NCBI RefSeq assembly: GCF_947502445.1
Contig: NZ_CANMZW010000023.1
Location: forward strand, 28,568-92,567
Length of the DNA stretch: 64,000 bases
DNA from: an uncultured Brevibacillus sp.
GTDB lineage: Bacteria; Bacillota; Bacilli; Brevibacillales; Brevibacillaceae
Direction: 5' to 3'
Below, piece by piece: positions 8,333-16,067 of the stretch. The first letter of the stretch is position 1. Every line of letters starts with the position of its first letter. Below the pieces are notes generated by a model. It was not told the origin of the DNA. It saw only the letters and a list, made by a program, of their open reading frames with translations, and ran no database searches. The position numbers and the translations under genes were made by a program.

Positions 8333-9481
8333 TTATTGACCAGCCCGAAACGGTTCTGGACGCTCAGCACGCATGCCGAAATGATGCAGGATCGCTTCGA
8401 CAATTCGTCTGGACGCTTCCCCATCGCCGTAAGGATTGGCTGCATGCGCCATGGCATTGTAGGCTTCCTGGTTGGTCAAGAGTTCCTTTGCCATCGCGTA
8501 CACCTCTGCCTCCTCTGTACCTGCCAGCTTCAAGGTCCCTGCCGCGATACCTTCCGGACGTTCCGTGGTATCACGAAGCACCAGCACTGGCACGCCAAGG
8601 GAAGGAGCTTCTTCTTGTACCCCTCCAGAGTCAGTCAATATCAGATGAGCACGGCGTGCAAAGTTGTGGAAATCAGTCGCATCCAAAGGATCAATCAGCT
8701 GGATGCGGTCATGACCACCAAGCAGTTCTTGTGCTACTTCCTGCACAGCCGGATTCAAATGAACAGGATAAACAACCGCGATTTCCGGATGCTCGTCCAC
8801 GAGTCTTCTAACTGCACGGAAAATTTGGCGCATCGGCTCACCCAGATTCTCGCGGCGGTGCGCAGTCATCAGCACCAGCTTGTGATCACCTACACGGTCC
8901 AGCACTGGATGCGTGTAATTTTCACGCACAGTTGTTTTCAGCGCATCAATCGCTGTATTACCAGTAATGTAGATGCGCTCCTCTGGCTTGGCTTCACGGC
9001 GCAGATTGTCTGCGGAGCTTTCTGTTGGTGAAAAATGCAAGTCTGCCATGACACCAGTCAATTGACGATTCATCTCTTCCGGGAACGGCGAGTACTTGTC
9101 CCACGTACGCAAGCCAGCTTCCACGTGCCCGATTGCCACTTGGTTGTAAAAAGCAGCCAGACTGGCTACAAAGGTCGTAGACGTATCACCGTGAACCAAA
9201 ACGATGTCCGGCTTCACTTCCTTCATTACCGCATCCAGACTTTCTAGCGCACGGCTAGTCAGACCAACGAGTGTTTGTCTGTCCTTCATAATGTTCAAGT
9301 CAATGTCCGGCTTGATTTCAAAAATCTCCAGCACCTGATCGAGCATTTGGCGATGCTGGGCGGTCACGCAAACGATAGATTCGATCTCTTCGCTGTGCTT
9401 GTTTAGCTCGTGCACAAGCGGAGCCATCTTGATCGCTTCCGGGCGTGTGCCGAATACCGTCATTACTTTACATGTTTTCAT
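8333..9481 (-). CDS. mnaA: UDP-N-acetylglucosamine 2-epimerase (non-hydrolysing)
   Basis: Interconverts UDP-GlcNAc and UDP-ManNAc, the precursor for wall teichoic acid linkage units or secondary cell-wall polymer. Conserved blocks visible: FGTRPEAIKMAPL at the N-terminus, VHGDTSTT, GHVEAGLRTWD, LMTAHRRENLG and DSGGVQEEAPSLG. I chose the ATG at 9481 because GGAGAGGG stands 8 nt upstream; 382 residues is typical. It follows upp by 18 nt, an order also seen in Bacillus, so the two are probably co-transcribed. The product would feed the polymer that anchors SLH proteins such as its downstream neighbour (inference). Confidence 0.93.
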   Translation of the reverse strand: MKTCKVMTVFGTRPEAIKMAPLVHELNKHSEEIESIVCVTAQHRQMLDQVLEIFEIKPDIDLNIMKDRQTLVGLTSRALESLDAVMKEVKPDIVLVHGDTSTTFVASLAAFYNQVAIGHVEAGLRTWDKYSPFPEEMNRQLTGVMADLHFSPTESSADNLRREAKPEERIYITGNTAIDALKTTVRENYTHPVLDRVGDHKLVLMTAHRRENLGEPMRQIFRAVRRLVDEHPEIAVVYPVHLNPAVQEVAQELLGGHDRIQLIDPLDATDFHNFARRAHLILTDSGGVQEEAPSLGVPVLVLRDTTERPEGIAAGTLKLAGTEEAEVYAMAKELLTNQEAYNAMAHAANPYGDGEASRRIVEAILHHFGMRAERPEPFRAGQ

Positions 9482-9499
9482 CGGTTTTTCCCTCTCCAA

Positions 9500-10129
9500 C
9501 TACTTCGTGCCGTACAAGCGGTCTCCCGCATCCCCCAAACCAGGCACGATGTATCCATGGTCATTTAAGTATTCATCTATAGCGGCTACGTAAATATCAA
9601 CATCCGGATGCTCATCCTGCACCATTTTGATTCCTTCTGGAGCTGCTATGAGACACATCAGCTTCAGGTTTTTCGCACCGCGTTTTTTCAATGCAGTAAG
9701 CGCAGCAACAGCAGATCCACCCGTTGCCAGCATTGGATCTGTTACGATCAGCTCGCGTTCAGCGACATCGGAAGGCAGCTTGACGTAGTATTCCACTGGC
9801 TGCAATGTCTCTGGATCACGATAAAGTCCTACGTGTCCTACCTTTGCAGCTGGAATCAGCTTCATCAGACCGTCTACCATACCAAGACCTGCACGCAGAA
9901 TCGGTACCAGACCTACTTTTTTACCAGCAATTACATTCGATTTACAAGTAGCTACTGGCGTCTCGATTGTTGTTTCCTCGAGCGGCATTTCACGCGTGAT
10001 TTCATAGCCCATCAGCGTAGTTACCTCGTCCACCAGCTCACGAAATTCCTTGGTTCCCGTATTCTTGTCACGGATAAACGTAACTTTATGCTGAATTAGT
10101 GGATGGTCAAACACATATACACGGCTCAT
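9500..10129 (-). CDS. upp: Uracil phosphoribosyltransferase
   Basis: Pyrimidine salvage: uracil + PRPP to UMP. 209 residues, the normal length. Visible are the N-terminal VFDHPLIQHKVTFIRDKNTG, the RAGLGMVDG block and the PRPP-binding loop DPMLATGGSA around residues 130-139. Start ATG at 10129 has GGAGGAG a few bases upstream. It has its own promoter (10167-10195) downstream of the glyA terminator. Confidence 0.97.
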   Translation of the reverse strand: MSRVYVFDHPLIQHKVTFIRDKNTGTKEFRELVDEVTTLMGYEITREMPLEETTIETPVATCKSNVIAGKKVGLVPILRAGLGMVDGLMKLIPAAKVGHVGLYRDPETLQPVEYYVKLPSDVAERELIVTDPMLATGGSAVAALTALKKRGAKNLKLMCLIAAPEGIKMVQDEHPDVDIYVAAIDEYLNDHGYIVPGLGDAGDRLYGTK

Positions 10130-10166
10130 TTAAGCTCCTCCGTTTCCCTATCAATGCATCTTTTTC

Positions 10167-10195
10167 ATAATAGCGAAGGAGTGTGCCGCCGTCAA
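10167..10195 (-). promoter_or_regulatory. SigA-type promoter of upp-mnaA
   Basis: TTGACG (10195-10190), 17-nt spacer, TATTAT (10172-10167) on the minus strand, about 38 nt upstream of the upp start. Confidence 0.7.
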
Positions 10196-10222
10196 TTTGC
10201 CCAATCTTCATTCTTTTGTTGT

Positions 10223-10262
10223 ATAAAAAGACAGGCCCGCATGAAAAACTCCATGGGGCCTG
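10223..10262 (-). terminator. Terminator after glyA
   Basis: CAGGCCCC and GGGGCCTG-type arms (with one bulge) followed by TCTTTTTATAC on the minus strand, 17 nt past the glyA stop. Confidence 0.8.
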
Positions 10263-10278
10263 CTAGAAGTAGCGTCTA

Positions 10279-11529
10279 TTAGATATTCAAGCCTTCGTAC
10301 ATGGGGAAGCGCTGGCACAAAGCTGCCACACGTTGACGTGCTTCTTCGTGCTTCGCTGCGTCTTCCGGATTTTTCAAAGTGAGTGCGATGATCGCTGCTA
10401 CTTCCTTCATCGCCTCTTCGTCAAAGCCACGGCTAGTCACAGCTGGGGTACCCATACGAACACCGCTTGTTACAAACGGGCTTTGTGTATCGTAAGGAAT
10501 AGTATTTTTGTTTGTTGTGATGCTGACTTCATCCAGAAGATGCTCAGCTACTTTACCAGTCAAACCGATTTTGCTTACATCAACCAGTACGAGGTGGTTG
10601 TCGGTTCCATCAGATACGAGAGTCAAGCCTTCTGCTTTGAGAGCTTCTGCAAACGCACGTGCATTTTTCACGATATTATTTGCGTATTCTTTGAAGTCAG
10701 CTTGCAGTGCTTCACCAAAGGAAACCGCTTTTGCCGCGATTACGTGCATCAATGGTCCACCCTGTACGCCAGGGAATACGGATTTGTCGATTGCTTTTGC
10801 AAACTCTTCCTTGCACAGGATCAAACCGCCGCGTGGACCACGCAGTGTTTTATGTGTAGTGGAAGTAACGAAATGCGCATGTGGGACTGGATTTTGATGC
10901 ACTCCTGCTGCTACCAGACCAGCGATGTGCGCCATATCTACCATGAAATATGCGCCTACTTCATCAGCGATTTCACGGAACTTGGCAAAATCGATCGCAC
11001 GTGGGTATGCACTTGCACCTGCTACGATCAGCTTAGGCTTGTGCTCCAAAGCTTTGGCACGAACATCGTCATAGTTGATCAGATGAGTTTCTTGGTCTAC
11101 TCCGTACTCTACAAAGTTGTACAGCGTACCGGAGAAGTTAACAGGGCTTCCGTGAGTCAAGTGACCACCATGGGACAGGTTCATTCCGAGTACAGTGTCG
11201 CCTGGCTGCAGTATGGTGAAGTAAACAGCCATGTTCGCTTGTGCGCCAGAATGTGGTTGCACGTTTGCATGCTCAGCGCCAAACAGCTCTTTTACACGAT
11301 CGCGAGCGATGTTCTCAACGATGTCTACGTATTCACATCCGCCATAGTAACGACGGCCAGGATAGCCTTCTGCGTATTTATTAGTCAGTACAGTGCCCAT
11401 TGCTTCCATAACGGCACGGCTAACGAAGTTTTCAGATGCAATCAGCTCAATCTTGTCGCGCTGTCTTCCGAGTTCCAGTTGAATGCCTTCCAATACTTGC
11501 GGGTCCTGTTTACGCAAAAATTCTAGCAT
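10279..11529 (-). CDS. glyA: Serine hydroxymethyltransferase
   Basis: PLP enzyme converting serine + tetrahydrofolate to glycine + 5,10-methylene-THF, the main one-carbon source. 416 residues, normal. Visible: KIELIASENFVS, YAEGYPGRRYYGGCE, the VDMAHIAGLVAAG block and the PLP-lysine segment TSTTHKTLRGPRGG near residue 226. The ATG at 11529 has GGAGGAG upstream. It follows ywlG in the same direction; between them is a GGGCTTT/AAAGCCC hairpin (11554-11577) of unclear role. Confidence 0.97.
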   Translation of the reverse strand: MLEFLRKQDPQVLEGIQLELGRQRDKIELIASENFVSRAVMEAMGTVLTNKYAEGYPGRRYYGGCEYVDIVENIARDRVKELFGAEHANVQPHSGAQANMAVYFTILQPGDTVLGMNLSHGGHLTHGSPVNFSGTLYNFVEYGVDQETHLINYDDVRAKALEHKPKLIVAGASAYPRAIDFAKFREIADEVGAYFMVDMAHIAGLVAAGVHQNPVPHAHFVTSTTHKTLRGPRGGLILCKEEFAKAIDKSVFPGVQGGPLMHVIAAKAVSFGEALQADFKEYANNIVKNARAFAEALKAEGLTLVSDGTDNHLVLVDVSKIGLTGKVAEHLLDEVSITTNKNTIPYDTQSPFVTSGVRMGTPAVTSRGFDEEAMKEVAAIIALTLKNPEDAAKHEEARQRVAALCQRFPMYEGLNI

Positions 11530-11580
11530 GATTTATCTCTCCTCCTTGAATGTGGGCTTTGACTGATTTGAAAGCCCTTT

Positions 11581-12150
11581 TTAGGTACAGCTATCAGTAG
11601 GGGGTGTAACTTCGTATACCGCTCGGGCGCCACCAATCAGCTTGGGTCTTGTAGAAGCAGCAGTAACATGCGCTTCTCCCACGCTGCGCAGCGTAGGGCG
11701 AACAGGTACCGCGACATGCTTCAAATGCATACCGATAAAAGTATCGCCGATGTCAATTCCGGCATGAGCCTGGATATGCTCGACTACCACGGGGTCTGTC
11801 ATCTGTAAAAAGGCATGAGCTGCCATGGAACCACCTGCTGTAGGAACCGGAACAACCGAAACCTCTTCCAGTCCTTTGCGCTCCATTACCTCACGCTCCA
11901 GCACCAGCGCTCTGTTCAAATGTTCACAACATTGAAATGCAACAGCAAAACCAAGCGGCTCCTGCACAGTACGAATCCCTCGATAAATCGCGGCCGCTAC
12001 GTCTTTGCTGCCTGCTTTGCCAATATGATTTCCGAGAACTTCGCTAGTACTGCATCCGATCACCATGATTTGTCCTGCCTTGATGTTGGCAAGACGAGCC
12101 ACTTCTGCGACTATCTCATGCACTTGATTTTCGATGGTGGACAGATCCAC
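11581..12150 (-). CDS. ywlG: YwlG/TIGR01440 family protein of unknown function
   Basis: Conserved Firmicute protein (formerly DUF436), 189 residues, no established function. Visible conserved blocks: VIGCSTSEVLGNHIGKAGS, CCEHLNRALVLER, VPVPTAGGSMAAHAF and IGDTFIGMHLKHVAVPVR. The start is GTG at 12150, immediately after the rpiB TAA, with GGGAGGGAAG overlapping the rpiB end, so translation is coupled. Its position between rpiB and glyA is the same as in B. subtilis. Confidence 0.88.
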   Translation of the reverse strand: MDLSTIENQVHEIVAEVARLANIKAGQIMVIGCSTSEVLGNHIGKAGSKDVAAAIYRGIRTVQEPLGFAVAFQCCEHLNRALVLEREVMERKGLEEVSVVPVPTAGGSMAAHAFLQMTDPVVVEHIQAHAGIDIGDTFIGMHLKHVAVPVRPTLRSVGEAHVTAASTRPKLIGGARAVYEVTPPTDSCT

Positions 12151-12606
12151 TTACTTCCCTCCCGCGTGCTTCTCTTCAATCTGGGTGATCTTGTCCACAC
12201 GGCGTTCATGGCGTCCACCCTGAAATTCTGTTTCCAACCAAATTTTCACGATATCGAGTGCAAGTCCAGGACCAATGACACGCTCACCCATAGCAAGTAC
12301 ATTTGTATTGTTATGCTCACGGGTTGCTCGTGCAGAGAACGTGTCGTGTACCAAGGCACAGCGGATACCAGGGACCTTGTTGGCAGCAATCGACATGCCG
12401 ATGCCTGTCCCACATACCAAAATTCCACGATCAAACTCGCCCGCCGCCACTTTTTCAGCTACTGGCAAAGCATAATCGGGATAGTCTACCGATTCCTCAC
12501 AAGTACAACCGAAATCTTCCGTTTGGATGTTCATGGAAGTCAGAAGCGTCTTGATCTCTTCCTTTAGCTTATATCCACCGTGATCAGCAGCAATCGCCAC
12601 TTTCAT
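12151..12606 (-). CDS. rpiB: Ribose-5-phosphate isomerase B
   Basis: RpiB/LacAB-family isomerase interconverting ribose-5-P and ribulose-5-P. Residues MKVAIAADHGGYKLKEEI carry the phosphate-binding Asp-His pair, and Cys65 in LVCGTGIGMSIAANK is the catalytic base. 151 residues, normal. It has its own promoter region because a terminator closes ywlE just upstream. It is co-transcribed with ywlG. Confidence 0.95.
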   Translation of the reverse strand: MKVAIAADHGGYKLKEEIKTLLTSMNIQTEDFGCTCEESVDYPDYALPVAEKVAAGEFDRGILVCGTGIGMSIAANKVPGIRCALVHDTFSARATREHNNTNVLAMGERVIGPGLALDIVKIWLETEFQGGRHERRVDKITQIEEKHAGGK

Positions 12607-12639
12607 CTGTCATCCCTCGCTCGTTTTATAATCTCAATC

Positions 12640-12685
12640 ATTATACATCAAAATGCGCCAAGTAAAAAGTGAACATTTTTTACTT
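12640..12685 (-). promoter_or_regulatory. Promoter region of rpiB with an inverted repeat
   Basis: TATAAT (12645-12640, minus strand) lies about 35 nt upstream of the rpiB start; the -35 is weak. Directly upstream, 12660-12685 is an inverted repeat with 9-bp arms AAGTAAAAA / TTTTTACTT, overlapping where the -35 should be. This may be an operator; no known regulator matches. Confidence 0.5.
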
Positions 12686-12715
12686 CAAACCAAAATAATG
12701 TTCGTGCTATCGACA

Positions 12716-12747
12716 TAAAACAAGGTCCTGGCTCTCTGCCAGCACCT
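12716..12747 (-). terminator. Terminator overlapping the ywlE stop
   Basis: Arms AGGTGCTGGC / GCCAGGACCT followed by TTGTTTTATG on the minus strand; the stem begins inside the ywlE stop codon. Confidence 0.75.
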
Positions 12748-13217
12748 CATTCAGCTCCAAATTCACGAAAACGCGGGTGTTGCAGCATCGCAAACAGCCT
12801 GTCCAGCGACTCCTCAATTTCCTCTGCACACAGCCGATAATCTTCAAGTGCGCCCCCGAACGGATCGGCAATATCGGTTATCCCTTCTACACCAACGAAC
12901 TCTCTAAGCGTATACACCTTGGGCAGCGCCAAAGGAAAAAAGGTTTGTATCGCGTGCTTGTGACTGTTCGTCATCGTTAATATTACATCCGACCATTCAA
13001 TTAGCCCTTCATCTAGTCGGCTTGATGTATGTGCGTGCTCGATTCCTCGTTCATCCAATACCTGCTTGGCGTGCAAGGAAGCCTCTTGTCCTGGAAAAGC
13101 CGCTACTCCAGCCGAGCGTACTTCATAGCCTCGGCCTGCTGTTTTTGCACGAAACATCGCCTCTGCCATCGGGCTACGACACGTATTCCCCGTGCAAACA
13201 AACAATATGCGCTTCAC
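12747..13217 (-). CDS. ywlE: Protein-arginine phosphatase (YwlE type, LMW-PTP fold)
   Basis: Low-molecular-weight phosphatase fold with P-loop CTGNTCRS starting at Cys8. The threonine in the loop (Thr12, where tyrosine phosphatases usually have isoleucine) is the feature known to confer phosphoarginine selectivity on YwlE. The general-acid Asp is in IADPFGG. It would reverse McsB-type arginine phosphorylation that marks proteins for ClpCP. 156 residues; start is GTG at 13217 with GGAGGGG upstream. Conserved between mntP and rpiB as in B. subtilis. Confidence 0.9.
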   Translation of the reverse strand: MKRILFVCTGNTCRSPMAEAMFRAKTAGRGYEVRSAGVAAFPGQEASLHAKQVLDERGIEHAHTSSRLDEGLIEWSDVILTMTNSHKHAIQTFFPLALPKVYTLREFVGVEGITDIADPFGGALEDYRLCAEEIEESLDRLFAMLQHPRFREFGAE

Positions 13218-13266
13218 GAAACGCCCCTCCTTGTGTCCAGCAGCTTTGTGCAGTCGTTATGATCGC

Positions 13267-13827
13267 CTATAAGATAAATTTTAACCCAAAACAAAACAAA
13301 ATAAGCCCACCTACTAGTTCGCTGTAATCCCCCAGCCATCCTCCCACGCTTTTTCCAAGCAATAGGCCAAAGTATGACATAGCTCCTCCCATAATACCAA
13401 AAAGAGCGATTGCCAAAACCCTGTTTACTTCGATTAAGCCAAATGAAAACCCAACGGTAAGAGCATCCAGACTGACGCTGAATGCAAAGAGCAACAGCCC
13501 GAATCCTTTTGTTTTCAAGACACTGCGCTGATCTCCATGGATAAAACCGTTCCATAGCATATGCATGCCGATAGCCATCAGGACCCCACCGCCAATAAAA
13601 ACGGCTATATCCCCGACCAAATCGGATAAATACGCACCAACAAAAATCCCGATTACCGGCATAGCGATGTGGAAAAGCCCGATTGTAATACTTACCTTCA
13701 AAATTTCCCTCAAGCGGATTCCAACCATACCTACGCCGATCCCGAGTGAAAAGGCATCCATACTTAAGGCAAAGGCAATCATGAGCAAGGTCAAAAATTG
13801 CCCCCATTGAAACAAGACCTGATCCAA
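13267..13827 (-). CDS. mntP: Manganese efflux pump MntP
   Basis: Six-helix membrane protein exporting Mn(II). Two repeats each carry an acidic membrane motif: FALSMDAFSLGIGVG near the N-terminus and FAFSVSLDALTVGFSFG in the second half. I chose the TTG at 13827 because the upstream GGAGGGGGAGG is a strong ribosome site; a longer frame starting at 13854 would translate that site as a poly-Gly stretch. 186 residues, normal. A yybP-ykoY-type leader was not seen. Confidence 0.88.
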   Translation of the reverse strand: MDQVLFQWGQFLTLLMIAFALSMDAFSLGIGVGMVGIRLREILKVSITIGLFHIAMPVIGIFVGAYLSDLVGDIAVFIGGGVLMAIGMHMLWNGFIHGDQRSVLKTKGFGLLLFAFSVSLDALTVGFSFGLIEVNRVLAIALFGIMGGAMSYFGLLLGKSVGGWLGDYSELVGGLILFCFGLKFIL

Positions 13828-13884
13828 TCCGCCTCCCCCTCCTTGTCTCTTCACCTTATGCGGACAAGGAGGAGTTTAGACGCT

Positions 13885-14976
13885 TTATACGGATAGAATT
13901 CGACCGCCTGCGGCCTTCTCTAGCCGATTCATTACAGCCATGCCCAGCCCATCTCGTGAGAAGGTTTCTCCCACAATGAATTGAACCTGATGATCATCAA
14001 AATCACGCAATACAGCATACAGCTGCTGTGCTACCTCTTCCAAATCAGCGTGAGAGCCAACCGAGAGGACGACATCAGCTTCTGGCTGCTGCTCCCAAAA
14101 AGAGAGCGATTCTTCCGTAGCGAGTACACCCGTTTTTTGACCATGCTGTTTGGCATCGCGGAGCATTTCGGTCATTTTTTTCCGCGCGTGATCAGCTTCA
14201 CCCGTTACCAGCCAAAGCTCACCTTCAGGAGCATAATGAGTATATTTCATCCCAGGAGCACGAGGGGTTTCTACAGCTCCCACCTGGAAGGACGGGTCCA
14301 ACGCAACCGTTCCGATCACCGCTTCCATCTGTTCACGGGTAATTCCACCTGGCCGCAAAATGATCGGTGGGTCGACTGTTACATCGATCACTGTTGATTC
14401 CACTCCCACACCTGTAGCTCCTCCGTCCAGAACACCTGCTACTTTGCCTTCTAAATCAGTGAGCACATGGGCAGCAGTCGTAGGGCTTGGACGTCCAGAA
14501 CGATTGGCGCTGGGTGCTGCAATCGGTACGCCAGCTTCCTCAATTATAGCAAGTGCTACCGGATGATCCGGCATGCGTACACCGACAGACTCCAGACCAG
14601 CCGTCACCAAGGATGCTACCCGATCTGTTTTTGGCAGGATGATCGTCAAAGGACCTGGCCAAAAAGCATCCATGAGCTGCTTACCTTTTGTCGGAATCTC
14701 CCCAGCTACTGTAGCCAGCTGCTCCATCGCACCTATATGAACAATCAGCGGATTATCGCTCGGTCTGCCTTTTGCTAGAAATATTTTTTCCACAGCATCG
14801 TCGGATAATGCATTCGCTCCCAATCCATAGACCGTCTCAGTAGGAAAGGCTACGACCTCACCATCGCGCAGAAGATGCGCCGCATCCACAATCTGTGTAC
14901 AACTTCGGAGTTTTTCCACACTATTTTCCACATTGTTATCCACAGACCAGACTTTTGTCATTTGATTTGTTTCCAT
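13885..14976 (-). CDS. tsaC: Threonylcarbamoyl-AMP synthase (Sua5/YwlC)
   Basis: Makes threonylcarbamoyl-AMP from Thr, bicarbonate and ATP for t6A37 of ANN-decoding tRNAs. The YrdC domain includes VVAFPTETVYGLGANA, KGRPSDNPLIVHI and SANRSGRPSPTTA; a C-terminal Sua5 domain gives 363 residues. ATG at 14976. The first 25 residues include a 4-residue periodicity, VDNN-VENS-VEKL, which is the translation of three DnaA boxes spaced exactly 12 bp (14912-14944). Its promoter is at 15025-15053, flanked by more DnaA boxes. Confidence 0.94.
   Translation of the reverse strand: METNQMTKVWSVDNNVENSVEKLRSCTQIVDAAHLLRDGEVVAFPTETVYGLGANALSDDAVEKIFLAKGRPSDNPLIVHIGAMEQLATVAGEIPTKGKQLMDAFWPGPLTIILPKTDRVASLVTAGLESVGVRMPDHPVALAIIEEAGVPIAAPSANRSGRPSPTTAAHVLTDLEGKVAGVLDGGATGVGVESTVIDVTVDPPIILRPGGITREQMEAVIGTVALDPSFQVGAVETPRAPGMKYTHYAPEGELWLVTGEADHARKKMTEMLRDAKQHGQKTGVLATEESLSFWEQQPEADVVLSVGSHADLEEVAQQLYAVLRDFDDHQVQFIVGETFSRDGLGMAVMNRLEKAAGGRILSV
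14912..14944 (+). promoter_or_regulatory. Three phased DnaA boxes inside the start of tsaC
   Basis: TTTTCCACA (14912-14920), TTTTCCACA (14924-14932) and TTATCCACA (14936-14944) are in the same orientation at an exact 12-bp period. The last is the consensus TTATNCACA; the first two are one base from it. Confidence 0.8.
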
Positions 14977-15024
14977 CGTGAAAATATCCTTTCTCTAGCT
15001 CGTTTCATAATAATTGGTGCCTTT

Positions 15025-15053
15025 AGTATAGTTGTGCAGGTAAAAGTTTTCAA
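15025..15053 (-). promoter_or_regulatory. SigA-type promoter of tsaC
   Basis: TTGAAA (15053-15048), 17-nt spacer, TATACT (15030-15025) on the minus strand. It lies between the two DnaA-box groups, which suggests DnaA control. Confidence 0.75.
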
Positions 15054-15058
15054 CAGCC

Positions 15059-15101
15059 TGTGGGTAACTTGTGAATAACTTTATCCCATGTACGTGGAAA
15101 A
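15059..15101 (-). promoter_or_regulatory. Second DnaA-box group upstream of the tsaC promoter
   Basis: On the minus strand: TTTTCCACG (15101-15093), TTATTCACA (15078-15070, consensus) and TTACCCACA (15067-15059, one mismatch). Together with 14912-14944 there are six boxes in 190 bp. Confidence 0.7.
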
Positions 15102-15202
15102 CATGATTGTTACCTGTTTTTAACTTATTTTTTCTGAGCTCTGTAGTAAGATGAGCTTAGAAAATAAATCTACCTGTCCTCATGAAAGGATTGTGAATCG
15201 AT

Positions 15203-15997
15203 ATGTCATCCTTTAAATCCGCTGCTACTAGCTTTCTCGGAACTGCTGTCCTGCTCACAGCTGTAGCGGTTCCAGCATTTGCCGCTCCTGCCGCTACTTC
15301 TCCAGCTAAACCAGTTGCTCCTGCTGTCCAAGTGCAAAAGCCACAGGTACAAGGAGTCGTCATCACTCCTAAAACCATTTTGTCAGAGACGAAAGAACAT
15401 GCCATCAAAGTAAATGTTCCTGTCATCAGCGGTCTCGAGGATAAAGCATTCCAGACACAACTGAATGCTGCTCTGCTCAAACAAGCCCAGGATGCGATAG
15501 CAGAAACCCAGCAGGGAGCAAAGGAAAATGCCGCAGACGCTAAAAAATACGGCTATGATTTGCGACCATATGCCCTCGATATTTCTTATGAAGTCCAATC
15601 CACCGGCAAGCTCGTTTCGTTTTCGGTTCAAACCTATGTTTATACTGGCGGAGCACATGGGATGACGGATGTAACCTACTACACCATTGCCAATCAACCA
15701 AAAGCAAAGCAGCTGACTTTAGGTGAATTATTCCAGCCTGGCTACAGCTACCGCACAATTTTAAATCAATTGATCAAACAACAAATTAAGGAAGTGAATG
15801 CAAAGGAAGGATTTGACGTGTACTCGTTTGAAAGCATCGCTGACAACCAATCCTTCTCGTTTGAAAAAGGAAATCTGGTCATCCATTTCAGTCAATACGA
15901 AATTGCGCCGTATGCTGCAGGAATGCCTTCCTTTACCATTCCTGCTCATCGCTTCCAAAATCTATTGAAACCGGAAATTGCAGCACTGCTGAAGTAA
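15203..15997 (+). CDS. Secreted DUF4163/DUF3298 protein
   Basis: 264 residues with a signal peptide (AVAVPAFA at about residues 20-27) followed by an Ala/Pro-rich linker. The rest matches the DUF4163 + DUF3298 pair found in PdaC-type deacetylases and in the extracellular part of RsiV; VQTYVYTGGAHGMTDVTYY and the LGELFQPGYSY segment are typical. No catalytic deacetylase domain or membrane anchor is present, so it may be a soluble wall- or ligand-binding protein. It is monocistronic, in the opposite direction to its neighbours, with its own terminator. Function not known. Confidence 0.8.
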   Translation: MSSFKSAATSFLGTAVLLTAVAVPAFAAPAATSPAKPVAPAVQVQKPQVQGVVITPKTILSETKEHAIKVNVPVISGLEDKAFQTQLNAALLKQAQDAIAETQQGAKENAADAKKYGYDLRPYALDISYEVQSTGKLVSFSVQTYVYTGGAHGMTDVTYYTIANQPKAKQLTLGELFQPGYSYRTILNQLIKQQIKEVNAKEGFDVYSFESIADNQSFSFEKGNLVIHFSQYEIAPYAAGMPSFTIPAHRFQNLLKPEIAALLK

Positions 15998-16021
15998 ACA
16001 GCTACTATACGCCTACGCACA

Positions 16022-16060
16022 AACGACACCTGACATTTGCTCGGTGTCGTTAACTTTTTT
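16022..16060 (+). terminator. Terminator after the DUF4163/DUF3298 gene
   Basis: AACGACACC / GGTGTCGTT stem followed by AACTTTTTTC on the plus strand. It lies between convergent genes and ends 8 nt before the spoIIR stop. Confidence 0.85.
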
Positions 16061-16067
16061 CTATCCC

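Noticed and set aside
10333..11526. Long open frame antisense to glyA (about 397 codons)
   Set aside because: Cys/Tyr/Gln-rich composition typical of a complement-strand frame of a strongly biased gene; no ribosome site and glyA is unambiguous.
11554..11577. GGGCTTT/AAAGCCC hairpin between ywlG and glyA as a terminator
   Set aside because: The T-run is on the plus strand, where no gene ends; on the minus strand no T-run follows. It may be an mRNA stem but cannot be called a terminator.
13214..13807. Alternative minus-strand frame overlapping mntP (197 codons)
   Set aside because: Trp/Arg/Tyr-rich frame-shifted reading of mntP; the mntP frame has the family motifs.
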